Shown here one piece after another: positions 19,579-28,630 of a stretch of 64,000 nucleotides of DNA. Position 1 is the stretch's first letter; every line of letters begins with the position of its first letter. The DNA is from Ornithinicoccus hortensis (GTDB lineage Bacteria > Actinomycetota > Actinomycetes > Actinomycetales > Dermatophilaceae): positions 3,100,001 to 3,164,000 of the forward strand of contig NZ_VFOP01000001.1 in the NCBI RefSeq assembly GCF_006716185.1, in the 5' to 3' direction. Made by a program: the position numbers and the translations under genes. The notes beneath the pieces are model-generated. The model did no database searches. It saw only the letters and a list, made by a program, of their open reading frames with translations, and had not been told where the DNA came from.

Positions 19579-20931
19579 TCACCGGCTCAGGCCTTCGGTG
19601 AAGAGGTCGTATGCGGTCTGGTCGACTCCCGCGACGTCCTCGGGGGCGAGCAGGGTGCCCGCGGGCACGTCTCGGGCCAGCCGGGTCCGGTCCAGCAGGT
19701 AGAACGGGAGGACCCCGGGGGCGTTCGGCACGATGGCCGTGGTCACGCCCTCGATCTCGTGGTAGTGCCCGGCCACCTGCAACTCGGTGCCGGCGGACAG
19801 GTCGCGGACGGTGCGGCCGGCCAGCAGCACGGTCGACCGCGGGGCCGGGGCGGGGGCGCGGTCCACCGCGGCGTGCACCGTCAGGGGGGTCTCCACCCCC
19901 ATGTAGTGGTAGGGCCAGTAGATGCAGGCGTACCGCCCGTCGGCGCTGACCACGTGCCCCTTGTCCCGCATCAGTTCCCAGGTCACCGGGTCGCCGGTGC
20001 GGACCACGGCGAACACGCCTCCGGCGAAGCTGGCCTCGCCGGGCAGCCGCAGCGAGGTGCACACGTCGACGACCCCGTCGTGCTCGATCAGGCCCCCGTG
20101 GTCGCGGAGGGCGTAGACGTCGGCCAGCTCGTCGATCCGCACGACCGGGTAGCGCAGCTCCTCGACGTCGGCCCCCAGGCCGGTCCGCTGCGCCACCACG
20201 GTCATCTCGCAGGAATCGGCGGCGGCGGCGCGCTTGAGCGCAGCCACCTGCTCCGCGCGGGCGGCGATCGTGCCGGCGACGTCGTCGCCCAGCGTGACCA
20301 GGCCGGCGAAGTCAGGGGCAGGGATGGTCTCCTCCGCCTGGGTGATAGTGCCCGCCTCGGGGTCGTAGAACAGCTCGTACTCCCCCGCCTTGCCGACCGC
20401 CACCACGTCCAGGCCAACCGCGCTGACCCAGGCCAGCAGGCGGAGCAGGTTGGCCGGCTGGTCGCCGTCGGCCGGCAGGTAGCTGAGGCCGGCCGACGCG
20501 GCCCGGGCGAACAGCGCCGGGCCGGCCACCGTGTCCACCTCCTTGCTGACCATCACCACGTGCGCGCCGTGCCCGATCGCGCCGGCGGCGTAGGCGCACC
20601 CGGGCCCCACCTTCCCGGAGGCCTCGACCAGCACGTCGAGCCGGTCCCAGGGCAGCGCGTCCTGGTCCCGGACCAGCGCGGTCCGGCCCTCGGCGACCAG
20701 CCGGTCCGCCTCCTCGGCGGTGTCGCCGACGCCCACCCGGTCGGCCGCGAAGCCGAGGTCGGTCAGCATCGCCCGGACGCCCTCCACGTCCGGGTCCACC
20801 AGGACGGCCGGACGGATCTCCGGGGTGGCCGCCAGCTGGGCGACGAGGGTTCGGCCGTACTGGCCGTTCGCCCCCGTCAGGGCGAGACAGATGGGGGTCC
20901 GGTCCCGCTCGGGGCTGGGTAGGAGAGCCAA
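19579..20931 (-). CDS. NAD(P)-binding oxidoreductase with C-terminal SAF domain
   Basis: A 450-residue protein. The N-terminal Rossmann fold has LALTGANGQYGRTLVAQLA and a homoserine-dehydrogenase-like VMVSKEVDTVAGPALF. A middle domain contains LPADGDQPANLLRLLAWV. The C-terminal SAF segment is AGTLLAPEDV. A TTG at 20931 behind GAGGA is the only start fitting the fold. Homologues sit in acid-sugar and branched-sugar operons, but I know no confirmed reaction. It is divergent from the otnK-like gene and shares its operator region. An ApnO-like oxidoisomerase role is one possibility. Confidence 0.7.
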   Translation of the reverse strand: MALLPSPERDRTPICLALTGANGQYGRTLVAQLAATPEIRPAVLVDPDVEGVRAMLTDLGFAADRVGVGDTAEEADRLVAEGRTALVRDQDALPWDRLDVLVEASGKVGPGCAYAAGAIGHGAHVVMVSKEVDTVAGPALFARAASAGLSYLPADGDQPANLLRLLAWVSAVGLDVVAVGKAGEYELFYDPEAGTITQAEETIPAPDFAGLVTLGDDVAGTIAARAEQVAALKRAAAADSCEMTVVAQRTGLGADVEELRYPVVRIDELADVYALRDHGGLIEHDGVVDVCTSLRLPGEASFAGGVFAVVRTGDPVTWELMRDKGHVVSADGRYACIYWPYHYMGVETPLTVHAAVDRAPAPAPRSTVLLAGRTVRDLSAGTELQVAGHYHEIEGVTTAIVPNAPGVLPFYLLDRTRLARDVPAGTLLAPEDVAGVDQTAYDLFTEGLSR

Positions 20932-21002
20932 GATTCCTCACTTCGACGGGGGGCCGTTTGCGCACGGTGGCCGCGCGCACAGGTGATGCGCTTCGTCATC
21001 TT

Positions 21003-21012
21003 TCCTATAGGA
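21003..21012. promoter_or_regulatory. operator palindrome in the SAF-oxidoreductase/otnK divergent spacer
   Basis: TCCTATAGGA is a perfect 10-bp palindrome in the 168-base divergent spacer 20932-21099, identical to the core at 17714-17723. It lies 97 bases before the otnK-like GTG and 72 before the oxidoreductase start, placed to control both. Nothing else in the spacer is clear. Confidence 0.7.
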
Positions 21013-21099
21013 TCTAACATTGTCAAGGATTGTCACGGATCTTCACACAGGGCACACTGAGGGCGCAGGACCGGAGCCACGACGACCGAGGAGGAACGG

Positions 21100-22332
21100 G
21101 TGCTGGGAGCGATTGCGGACGACTTCACCGGCGCGACCGACCTGGCCACCATGCTGCGCCGGTCGGGACACCGGGTCGCCGTCGTCAACGGTGCGGTGGA
21201 CCCGTCCAACCTCGACCCCGGTGAGCTGGACGCCGTCGTGGTGGCCCTGAAGTCGCGCACGGCACCCGTCGACGTCGCCGTGGACCAGACCAGGGACGCC
21301 GTCGAGCTGCTGCGCGGGCTGGGGGCGAGCCGGTTCTACGTCAAGTACTGCTCCACCTTCGACTCCACCCCGCAGGGCAACATCGGCCCGATGCTCGACG
21401 CGGCGCGCGAGGCCGTGGGGGCGACCCGCTCCGTGGTGGTGCCCTCGCTGCCGGCCAACGGCCGCACCGTATACCTGGGTCACCTGTTCGTGGGGTCCGA
21501 GCTGCTGGAGCACTCCCCCATGCGGCACCACCCGCTCACCCCGATGACCGCCTCCCGGGTCGCCGACCTCCTCGCCCCGCAGACGCCGGAGCCGGTCACC
21601 GAGGTCCGGCTCGACCGGGTGCGGCAGGGTGTGCCGCAGCTGCGGAGCGCGCTGGAGGAGACACCGGGGACGTATGTCGTGGTGGACGCGATCGATGACG
21701 ACGACCTGGCGACGATCGGGCTGGCGACGGCCGACGACGTCCTGGTCTCCGGCGGGTCCGGGCTCGCCCTGGGCATCAGCGGTCCAGGTGGGAGCAGAGC
21801 CAGTTGGTCCGCTCCCCCGGCGAAGCGCCGCGTGGTGCTCTGCGGCAGCGTGTCGGCCCGCAGCCTGGAGCAGATCGCGCACGCCGCCCGGTCCCAACCG
21901 GTGTTCACCATCGACGTCCCGGCCGCCGCCCGCGACACCGGGGCCGCCGTCGACCAGGTGGTCGCCTGGGTGCGCGACCAGGCCGAGGACTCCGCCCCCG
22001 TCGTATGCGCCGCGCGCCGGCGGGAGGAGGTGGTCGCCTCGGCCGGGGCCGGGTTCGACCCCGGGCAGGTGGTCGAGTCGGTGCTCTCCACGACCGCCCG
22101 GCGCCTCGTCGAGGAGGGCACCAGCGGCGCACTCGTCGTGGCCGGCGGGGAGACCAGTGGCGCGGTCGTCGGCGCCCTCGGCGCGAGCACCCTGCTGATC
22201 GGTCCGGAGATCGCCCCCGGTGTGTGCTGGTCGCTGGTCGAGGTCAGCGGCGAGACCGTCGCACTGGCGCTCAAGAGCGGCAACTTCGGCAACGAGGACC
22301 TGTTCACCGCGGCCTGGGACGCCCTGCGATGA
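21100..22332 (+). CDS. otnK: DUF1537 four-carbon acid-sugar kinase (OtnK type, 3-oxo-tetronate 4-kinase)
   Basis: A 410-residue DUF1537 kinase. The N-terminal GAIADDFTGATDLATMLRRSG is the acid-sugar-binding signature. YVKYCSTFDSTPQGNIGP follows, and the C-terminal nucleotide site has VVAGGETSGAVV and LALKSGNFG. GTG 21100 sits four bases behind GAGGAGGAA. With the adjacent OtnC homologue it should phosphorylate 3-oxo-tetronates from L-threonate or D-erythronate. The PdxA2 in the same operon leaves a D-threonate kinase role open. Confidence 0.88.
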   Translation: MLGAIADDFTGATDLATMLRRSGHRVAVVNGAVDPSNLDPGELDAVVVALKSRTAPVDVAVDQTRDAVELLRGLGASRFYVKYCSTFDSTPQGNIGPMLDAAREAVGATRSVVVPSLPANGRTVYLGHLFVGSELLEHSPMRHHPLTPMTASRVADLLAPQTPEPVTEVRLDRVRQGVPQLRSALEETPGTYVVVDAIDDDDLATIGLATADDVLVSGGSGLALGISGPGGSRASWSAPPAKRRVVLCGSVSARSLEQIAHAARSQPVFTIDVPAAARDTGAAVDQVVAWVRDQAEDSAPVVCAARRREEVVASAGAGFDPGQVVESVLSTTARRLVEEGTSGALVVAGGETSGAVVGALGASTLLIGPEIAPGVCWSLVEVSGETVALALKSGNFGNEDLFTAAWDALR

Positions 22333-22991
22333 CCGCCTCGAGCACTCCCGCGCAGGAACTGATCCGGACCGGCCGCGAGCTGGTGGATCTGGGCCTGAGC
22401 CCCGGCGCGTCAGGCAATGTCTCCGTGCGCGACGGCGACCGGGTGCTGCTCTCCGGCACCGGCACCAGGCTCGGCCGGTTGACCGAGGAAGACCTGGCCC
22501 TGACCTCCTTGGACGGCGAGCACCTCGGGGGTGCCCGTGCCTCCAAGGAGACGCCGCTGCACCTGGGCTTCTACCGCCGCGACGAGCGGTTCCGCGCGGT
22601 GATCCACCTGCACTCCCCCTGGGCCGCGGCCTTCTCCTGCACCGCGCCGTGGGCCGGACACAGCGCCGTCCCGCCGCTGACCCCATACTTCGTGATGCGG
22701 GTGGGACAGACCCCCCTGCTGCCCTACCGCCCCCCGGGCGACCCCGCCCTCGGCACCGACCTGGAGCAGGCGGCCGGACCCTTCCGGGCCGCCCTGCTGG
22801 CCAACCACGGACCCGTGGTGGCCGGCGCCGACCTGGCCGAGGCGCTGGAGCGGTGCATCGAGGTCGAGGAGGCCTGCCGGATCGCCCTGCTCACGGCGAC
22901 CGCCGACCGCCGCACACTGTCCGACGCGCAGGTCACTGAGCTGGCCACGACCTGGGGCAGCCCCTGGACCCCGGCCCCGGACGGCGGGTAG
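22329..22991 (+). CDS. otnC: class II aldolase/adducin family, 3-oxo-tetronate 4-phosphate decarboxylase (OtnC type)
   Basis: A 220-residue class II aldolase. GASGNVSVRDGDRVLLSGTG binds phosphate. A catalytic Glu is in ASKETPLH, zinc His residues are in VIHLHSPWA, and a third is in LLANHGPVV. It overlaps the kinase by ATGA, so the two are translationally coupled, as in known OtnK-OtnC pairs. Predicted reaction: decarboxylation of 3-oxo-tetronate-4-phosphate to dihydroxyacetone phosphate. Confidence 0.86.
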   Translation: MTASSTPAQELIRTGRELVDLGLSPGASGNVSVRDGDRVLLSGTGTRLGRLTEEDLALTSLDGEHLGGARASKETPLHLGFYRRDERFRAVIHLHSPWAAAFSCTAPWAGHSAVPPLTPYFVMRVGQTPLLPYRPPGDPALGTDLEQAAGPFRAALLANHGPVVAGADLAEALERCIEVEEACRIALLTATADRRTLSDAQVTELATTWGSPWTPAPDGG

Positions 22992-22999
22992 GTACCGGC

Positions 23000-23821
23000 A
23001 TGGGCAGCGCACACGTCATACCGGAGCAGCGGCAGCACCAGATCCTGGAGCTGCTGCACCACGAGCCGGTCCTGAGCTACCACCAGCTCGCCGAGACCCT
23101 CGGCGTCAGCCACATGACCGTGCGGCGGGACGCCGCGGCGCTGGCCGAGCTCGGCCGGGTCCGGCTCACCCAGGGCGGCGTCGCGGCCGCGCACAGCATG
23201 GGCGCCGAACCGCCGCGCCGGGACAAGGCCACCGTCAACACCGACGCCAAGGAGGCCATCTCCCGGGCGGCGGCGGAGCTGGTGGAGGACTCCATGGCGA
23301 TCTACCTCGACGCCGGCACCACCATCTCGGCGATGGTTCCCCTGCTCGGCAGCCGGCGGGACCTCACCGTCGTCACCAACGACCTCAGCACGGCCACCGC
23401 CCTCCTCGGCCACCCCGGGATGGACCTCATCATGGTGGGCGGCCGGGTCGATCAGCCGAACCACTCGACCGTCGGCCGGCTGGCAGCCCAGACCCTGGCC
23501 GAACTCTCCCTCGACGTCGCCTTCCTGTCGTGCAGCTCGTGGGACGCCGGGCACGGCGTCACGACGCCGGTCGAGGCCAAGATCGACCCCAAGCGCACCG
23601 CCATCGCCTCGGCGAGCCGGAGCGTGCTGATGGCCGACAGCGCCAAGTTCGGCAGCTTCGCCCGGCACCGGGTGCTGCGCCTGACCGACGTCGACCGGAT
23701 CATCACCGACGACGGACTCGATCCGTCCGACGCGGAGCGGGTCGCCGCCCTCGGTGTCGACCTGGTGCGAGCCACCGTCCCCCGCCCCCGACCATCCCGA
23801 CCCCGACTCTCCCGACCCTGA
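23000..23821 (+). CDS. DeoR-family transcriptional regulator
   Basis: A 273-residue sugar-phosphate-responsive regulator. The N-terminal HTH (residues 8-60) contains QLAETLGVSHMTVRRDAAAL. The DeoR C-terminal sensor has IYLDAGTTISAMV, TVVTNDLSTATAL and MVGGRVDQPNHSTVG. It starts eight bases after otnC. The last 15 residues are a low-complexity Pro/Arg tail (VPRPRPSRPRLSRP) read through a 30-bp direct repeat, suggesting a recently extended C-terminus. Confidence 0.92.
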   Translation: MGSAHVIPEQRQHQILELLHHEPVLSYHQLAETLGVSHMTVRRDAAALAELGRVRLTQGGVAAAHSMGAEPPRRDKATVNTDAKEAISRAAAELVEDSMAIYLDAGTTISAMVPLLGSRRDLTVVTNDLSTATALLGHPGMDLIMVGGRVDQPNHSTVGRLAAQTLAELSLDVAFLSCSSWDAGHGVTTPVEAKIDPKRTAIASASRSVLMADSAKFGSFARHRVLRLTDVDRIITDDGLDPSDAERVAALGVDLVRATVPRPRPSRPRLSRP

Positions 23822-23849
23822 CCATCCCGACCCTGACCACCGACCACCC
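23790..23849. repeat. imperfect 30-bp direct repeat across the deoR stop codon
   Basis: GACCATCCCGACCC occurs at 23790 and 23820 with a 30-base period. Similar CCGACC/CTGACC units run on to about 23850. The deoR stop (23819-23821) lies in it. It probably arose by slippage and forms the spacer to pdxA2. Confidence 0.55.
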
Positions 23850-23883
23850 GCTGCCCACCACCCCGTCCCCTCAGGAGGAACCC

Positions 23884-24885
23884 ATGACCACCACCCAGGC
23901 CCCCCGGATCGCGCTGACCTTCGGCGACTTCTCCGGCATCGGCCCCGAGCTCGCCGTGCGGCTGCTCGCCGACCCGGAGACGCTCGCCCAGGCGCAGATC
24001 TCGGCGCTGGTGTCGGCCGATGAGCTGCAGCAGGCCGCCGACGCGGCCGGGGTCACGGTCCCCGTCGGCGAGCAGCCCGGCGTCGGGCACGTGCACCTCG
24101 TCGGCTCCCGCCTGCAGGACGTGGCGGTGCCCTCCAAGGAGGTGTCGGTGGCGGCCGGACGGCGCGTGATGAGCGACCTGGAGCAGGCCCTCGCGATGTT
24201 CGGGGAGGGCTCCGTCGACTCGATCATGTTCCTGCCGCTGAACAAGTCCGCCCTGCACGACGCCGGGATGCACGAGGAGGACGAGCTGCGCTGGTTCGCC
24301 AAGCAGCTGGACTTCGGCGGGTTCACCAGCGAGCTGAACTTCGCCCCGGGACTGACCACCGCCCGGGTGACCTCGCACATCGCCCTGTCGGAGGTGTCCC
24401 GCAACATCAGCGCCCGCGGCGTGCGCGACGCGACCAAGCTGCTGCACCAGGTCATCCAGGGCACCGGTGTCGAGACGCCGCGGATCGCCGTGGCCGCGCT
24501 GAACCCGCACGCGGGCGAGAACGGCCAGTTCGGCCGCGAGGAGATCGACCACATCGCCCCGGGTGTGGAGCTGGCCCGCGAGGTCGACGGGATCGAGGTG
24601 AGCGGCCCGTTCCCCTGCGACACGGTCTTCATCAGGGCCAAGCGCGGCGACTTCGACGGCGTCGTGACGATGTACCACGACCAGGGCCAGATCGCGATGA
24701 AGCTGATGGGCTTCGACCAGGGCGTCACCGTCCAGGGCGGCCTGCCGGTGCCCATCGCCACCCCGGCCCACGGCACGGCATACGAGATCGTCGGGCAGAA
24801 CAAGGCGCTGATGGGCCCGACCCAGCGCGCCTTCGAGATCGCGGTCGGCCTCGGCCGGCAGACCGCGCAGCGGCGCGCCGCCTGA
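23884..24885 (+). CDS. pdxA2: PdxA2-type 4-phospho-D-threonate/D-erythronate dehydrogenase
   Basis: A 333-residue PdxA-family NAD-dependent oxidative decarboxylase. It begins RIALTFGDFSGIGPELAVRLL. Metal-binding His residues are in ALNPHAGENG and VVTMYHDQGQIAMK. PLNKSALH replaces the PINK loop typical of pyridoxine-biosynthesis PdxA. The open frame extends upstream, but ATG 23884 follows a full AGGAGG (23873-23878). Its place behind a DUF1537 kinase points to PdxA2: 4-phospho-threonate to dihydroxyacetone phosphate and CO2. Confidence 0.88.
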   Translation: MTTTQAPRIALTFGDFSGIGPELAVRLLADPETLAQAQISALVSADELQQAADAAGVTVPVGEQPGVGHVHLVGSRLQDVAVPSKEVSVAAGRRVMSDLEQALAMFGEGSVDSIMFLPLNKSALHDAGMHEEDELRWFAKQLDFGGFTSELNFAPGLTTARVTSHIALSEVSRNISARGVRDATKLLHQVIQGTGVETPRIAVAALNPHAGENGQFGREEIDHIAPGVELAREVDGIEVSGPFPCDTVFIRAKRGDFDGVVTMYHDQGQIAMKLMGFDQGVTVQGGLPVPIATPAHGTAYEIVGQNKALMGPTQRAFEIAVGLGRQTAQRRAA

Positions 24886-24921
24886 CCGTCATCCCCTCGC
24901 CCGATCGACCTGGGCTACGGC

Positions 24922-25650
24922 CTATTCGTTCTCGGGGTATGTCAGCACGCACTCGGAGTGAGCGACAGTGTCGCAGTCCACCGTGCCCTCGTCGTCCCCC
25001 TCGAACTGAACGCTAAAGAGGGTCTTGTCGACAGCCTCCCCCTCGGGCGTATCGGGAGTTATCTGACCCGACTGCACGAGCCAGGCGGTAGTGGCTGGAT
25101 GCTCCGTGTCGACGGCGATCATGTCCTGGCCGTACACATTGCTATTCCGGTCCGAAACCTGGCCTTCGTCCTCCGAGCACGTGCCGATGTCGGGCTCTAC
25201 GGAGAACCACAACTTCTCCGGGAAGGGGACTTCGTTCTCATCGACCAGCTCGAACGAGACCGGAACCACGGTGTACGCCCATTCGCCGGTTGACTCCGCT
25301 GCCGGTCGATGGCGTCGGCAAGGTTCGGGAAGCGCCTCAACACCTTCGTAGGTCTGCGCGGGCAGGAGCCTCGCGGCAATCTCGATCTGCCAGCCGCCCT
25401 CGACGGTGAACTCTTGACTCAGTTCCGCGATCACGTCCTCGTCTGAACCCGAGTGCCCGGTGGTTGCGGCTTGCTCGCTCCCCGCCCCCACTTCCTGAGT
25501 CGCGCTGTCCTCTTCCTGAGCACCAGTCGAGCCGGGCACCGCCGGGCTTCCCGCGCCTGGATCTGTGTCACCGTCGGAACAGGCAGAAAGGGCAACTATC
25601 GCGCCGGCCAATCCAGCACAGATGCCCAGCCGTCCCTACCCGTTGACCAT
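24922..25650 (-). pseudogene. hypothetical lipoprotein with an amber stop inside its signal peptide
   Basis: Read from ATG 25650, which has AGGA nine bases upstream, the frame is MVNG, then TAG (25636-25638), then GRLGICAG and a lipobox LSAC. The rest is an intact 229-codon hydrophilic protein rich in Asp/Glu with several Cys residues. The only later start is TTG 25611, which leaves no positively charged n-region. This looks like a nonsense mutation in a lipoprotein signal; a sequencing error or weak TTG start are alternatives. No family recognised. It is convergent with pdxA2. Confidence 0.6.
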
Positions 25651-25728
25651 AGAAACATCCTAGGGTTCTTCGCGCCTCACGGCGAGGAAGGCGTCGAGGG
25701 CGGTGTCTCCCTGCCCGAACTCGCCACG

Positions 25729-26394
25729 TCAGGAAGCGGTCCCCAGCAGGCGGACGACGTCCTGCGCCAGCGCCCGGAAGGCTGCCCCGCGGTGCGAGAC
25801 CGCGTGCTTCTCCTCCGGGGAGTACTCGGCCAGGGTGCGCCCGTCCGGCAGCACCAGCAGCGGGTCGTAGCCGAACCCGCCGTCGCCGCGGGGGCCACGA
25901 CCCAGGACACCGCGGACGGCGCCCTCCCGCACCACCTCGGTGCCGTCGGGCAGCACGAGCGCGGCGGCGCAGACGAAGCCGGCGGCCCGGTGCTCGTCCG
26001 GCACGTCGGAGAGCTGGGCGAGCAACAGCTCGTTGTTGGCCCGGTCCTTGGCGGCACCGTCGACGGCCTCGCGGGCAGCGGGTCCGGCCCAGCGGGCGCT
26101 GAACACCCCGGGGCTCCCGCCGAGCACGTCGACGGCCAGGCCCGAGTCGTCCGCGAGCGCCGGCAGGCCGGTGGCCGAGGCGACGGCGTGCGCCTTGAGC
26201 AGCGCGTTCGCGGCGAACGTCACGCCCGACTCGACGACATCCTCCAGTTCGGGGAACTCCTGGACGCCGACCAGGTCCAGTCCGGTCCGCTCGAGCACAT
26301 CGGCCAGGATGTCGCGCAGCTCACCGACCTTGTGCGCGTTGCGGGTGGCGAGCACCAGCCGGCGCCCGCCCTGGCCCGCGGCCGTGCCACTCAC
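25729..26394 (-). CDS. rdgB: RdgB/HAM1 dITP/XTP pyrophosphatase
   Basis: A 221-residue house-cleaning enzyme that hydrolyses dITP, ITP and XTP to monophosphates. [41 protein letters not shown] and [15 protein letters not shown] are the family blocks. The GTG start overlaps the rph stop (GTGA). The rph-rdgB pair is standard in actinobacteria. Confidence 0.95.
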   Translation of the reverse strand: MSGTAAGQGGRRLVLATRNAHKVGELRDILADVLERTGLDLVGVQEFPELEDVVESGVTFAANALLKAHAVASATGLPALADDSGLAVDVLGGSPGVFSARWAGPAAREAVDGAAKDRANNELLLAQLSDVPDEHRAAGFVCAAALVLPDGTEVVREGAVRGVLGRGPRGDGGFGYDPLLVLPDGRTLAEYSPEEKHAVSHRGAAFRALAQDVVRLLGTAS

Positions 26395-27194
26395 AGGTCG
26401 TCGGAGGCGCCGGAGGCGTGCGCGTCGGAGCCGCCCATGTCGTCGGCGCCGAGCGCCGCGGCCTGCCGGGCAGCGAGCTCGGAGCACCCCTCGGTGGCCA
26501 GGTCGAGCAGGGTGTCCAGCAGGTCCCGGTCGAAGGCCTCGCCCTCGGCCGTGCCCTGCACCTCCACGAACCGCCCGTCGCCGGTCATCACCACGTTCAT
26601 GTCGGTGTCGGCGTCGACGTCCTCGGGGTAGTCGAGGTCCAGCACCGGCTCGCCCTTGACGATGCCCACGCTGACCGCGGCGACCGAGCCGGTGATCGGC
26701 TCCGCGTCGGCCGCGATGAACCCCTTGGCCCGGCCGGTCTCGATGGCGTCGACCAGCGCGACATACGCACCGGTGATCGCCGCGGTCCGGGTGCCGCCGT
26801 CGGCCTGCAGCACGTCGCAGTCCAGCTGGATGGTGTTCTCCCCCAGCGCCGACAGGTCGACCACGGCCCGCAGGCTGCGCCCGATGAGCCGGGAGATCTC
26901 GTGGGTGCGGCCACCGATCCGGCCCTTGACCGACTCGCGGTCGCTACGGGTGTGGGTAGACCGCGGGAGCATCGCATACTCGGCGGTGGTCCAGCCCAGG
27001 CCCGAGCCCTTGCGCCAGCGCGGGACACCCGGGCTGAACGAGGCGGCGCACAGCACCCGGGTGCGGCCGAACTCGACCAGCACGCTCCCCTCGGCGTGGT
27101 CCAGCCAGCCGCGGGTGATCCTGATCTCGCGCAACTGGTCGGGCAGTCGGCCGTCGTGGCGGGGTCCGCCCGGCGTGGAGTTCGTCGACGTCAT
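26391..27194 (-). CDS. rph: ribonuclease PH
   Basis: A 267-residue phosphorolytic 3'-5' exoribonuclease for tRNA 3' maturation. The phosphate-site blocks are visible: [13 protein letters not shown], then [18 protein letters not shown], then [24 protein letters not shown]. The ATG lies at 27194; further extension is antisense to the next gene. The C-terminus carries about 20 extra residues rich in Ser, Asp and Ala. Confidence 0.95.
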   Translation of the reverse strand: MTSTNSTPGGPRHDGRLPDQLREIRITRGWLDHAEGSVLVEFGRTRVLCAASFSPGVPRWRKGSGLGWTTAEYAMLPRSTHTRSDRESVKGRIGGRTHEISRLIGRSLRAVVDLSALGENTIQLDCDVLQADGGTRTAAITGAYVALVDAIETGRAKGFIAADAEPITGSVAAVSVGIVKGEPVLDLDYPEDVDADTDMNVVMTGDGRFVEVQGTAEGEAFDRDLLDTLLDLATEGCSELAARQAAALGADDMGGSDAHASGASDDL

Positions 27195-27332
27195 GGGCCC
27201 AGGGTATGCGCGAGCGCCCGTCCGGGACGATCCGCCCAGCCGTGGGACCATGCCCGGGAGGAACCCGGGCGCAGCCTCCTGCGTCCGACGAGCATGGCTG
27301 GTCACGGACGCAGGGCGAGAGGGCGGGATCGT

Positions 27333-28421
27333 ATGTCGAGGGGCGCGTTGACCTGGTGGGCGCGGGCGACCGCGGCAGCGGCACTCGTGGCGACCGGGCT
27401 GCTCGCGGCCCCCGGCGCGATGGCCTGCGCCTGCGGAGGCTTCGTGGGGCCCGACGGTTCGCGGCAGACCGTGCAGCAGGAGACGGCGGCCCTGCACTGG
27501 GACGGCACTGACGAGACGATCCACCTGCGCCTGACCACCCAGGGCGTCGGCGACGACGCCGGCCTGTTGCTGCCCACCCCGAACCCCGCGGCAGACGTCG
27601 CACTCGGCGACGAGGAGCTGTTCAGCGACCTGGCCGCGGCGTCGGCGCCCCGGTGGGAGGAGCGGCAGCACCTGTTCGGCCCGCCGGAGCTGTTCGGGGA
27701 CGACGGTGACAGCGCGGCCGGAGGCGCTCCCGGGGACGGCGCCGTGCAGGTGCTGAGCACGCAGGACCTCGGGCCGCTGGAGACCGCCGTCCTGACGGCC
27801 GACGACCCCGGGGCCCTCGACGAGTGGCTGACCGAGCACGACTATGTGATGAACGAACGCTTCGAGTCGGTCGTCACCCCCTACGTCGAGGAGGGCTGGG
27901 CCTTCGTGGCGGTCCGGCTCACCGCGGAGGGCCAGACCATCAGCGGCGACCTGCCCCCGCTCAAGGTCACCTTCCCCAGCGACGAACTGGTCTACCCGAT
28001 GCGGATGTCGCAGGCCGCGGTCGACACCCAGAGCACCCGCACCTACGTGCTCTCCGACCACCGGGTCACCCGCACCGATCCGACCGGCTCGTCCGGGCAG
28101 GCGGAGCTGCTCTTCGCCGGCGAGCTCACCGCCGACCAGGCACAGTCACCGGAGCTCGCCGCGATCGTGGCGCAGGCTCCCTACCTGACCACCCTGGAGC
28201 AGGAGTTCGTCAACCCGCAGGCCCAGATCGTCTCGGACTACGTCTTCGCCGCGGACGACACCGACGAGCCCTTCCAGCGGGTGATCTACACCGACAGCTA
28301 CCTGATCCCGATCGACGTCGCGATCATCCTCGCGGTCCTGGTGCTGGGCCTCGTCGGCGGTGGCATCGCCATCGTCATGGTGGTCCGGCGGCAGCTCCGC
28401 TCGGCCCCGCGCGCCGGCTGA
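27333..28421 (+). CDS. DUF2330 membrane-anchored secreted protein
   Basis: A 362-residue protein. A signal peptide (cleavage near AMA|CACGGF) is followed by the Cys-rich start [11 protein letters not shown] typical of DUF2330, then an extracellular body of about 270 residues. One C-terminal TM (about residues 325-348) precedes a short basic tail. It is anchored to the outside of the membrane. Function of the family is unknown. The 138-base divergent spacer to rph (27195-27332) must hold both promoters; no operator stands out. Confidence 0.8.
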   Translation: MSRGALTWWARATAAAALVATGLLAAPGAMACACGGFVGPDGSRQTVQQETAALHWDGTDETIHLRLTTQGVGDDAGLLLPTPNPAADVALGDEELFSDLAAASAPRWEERQHLFGPPELFGDDGDSAAGGAPGDGAVQVLSTQDLGPLETAVLTADDPGALDEWLTEHDYVMNERFESVVTPYVEEGWAFVAVRLTAEGQTISGDLPPLKVTFPSDELVYPMRMSQAAVDTQSTRTYVLSDHRVTRTDPTGSSGQAELLFAGELTADQAQSPELAAIVAQAPYLTTLEQEFVNPQAQIVSDYVFAADDTDEPFQRVIYTDSYLIPIDVAIILAVLVLGLVGGGIAIVMVVRRQLRSAPRAG

Positions 28422-28485
28422 CTCGGCCGCGCCTACCGACTTGACCGCGCCGGCTGCCTCCGCCGCGCCCCGCGCCCACCCCTTC

Positions 28486-28559
28486 CCACTGGTAGACGGT
28501 TAGGGGCACTGGTAGCACGTCCGGACGTGCCACCAGTGCCCCTAACCGTCTACCAGTGG
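28486..28559. repeat. 74-bp near-perfect palindrome, copy 1
   Basis: The arms 28486-28522 and 28523-28559 are reverse complements over 37 bp with a single mismatch and no loop; the centre is CACGTCC|GGACGTG. A related copy lies at 29291-29364. The two flank the DUF2461 gene. It could act as a terminator of the upstream gene, but its length, zero loop and duplication suggest a mobile extragenic palindrome. Confidence 0.85.
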
Positions 28560-28630
28560 CGCCCCGCAGGGTCAGGATGCCGCCCGCGGGGTCAGCAAGC
28601 CCGTCACGCGGCCCGGGTGAGGATGGAGCC

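Noticed and set aside
28486-28559. Palindrome interpreted simply as the DUF2330 terminator
   Set aside because: It lies 64 bases after the stop, has no loop, is far longer than needed and has a second copy after the next gene; kept as a repeat instead.
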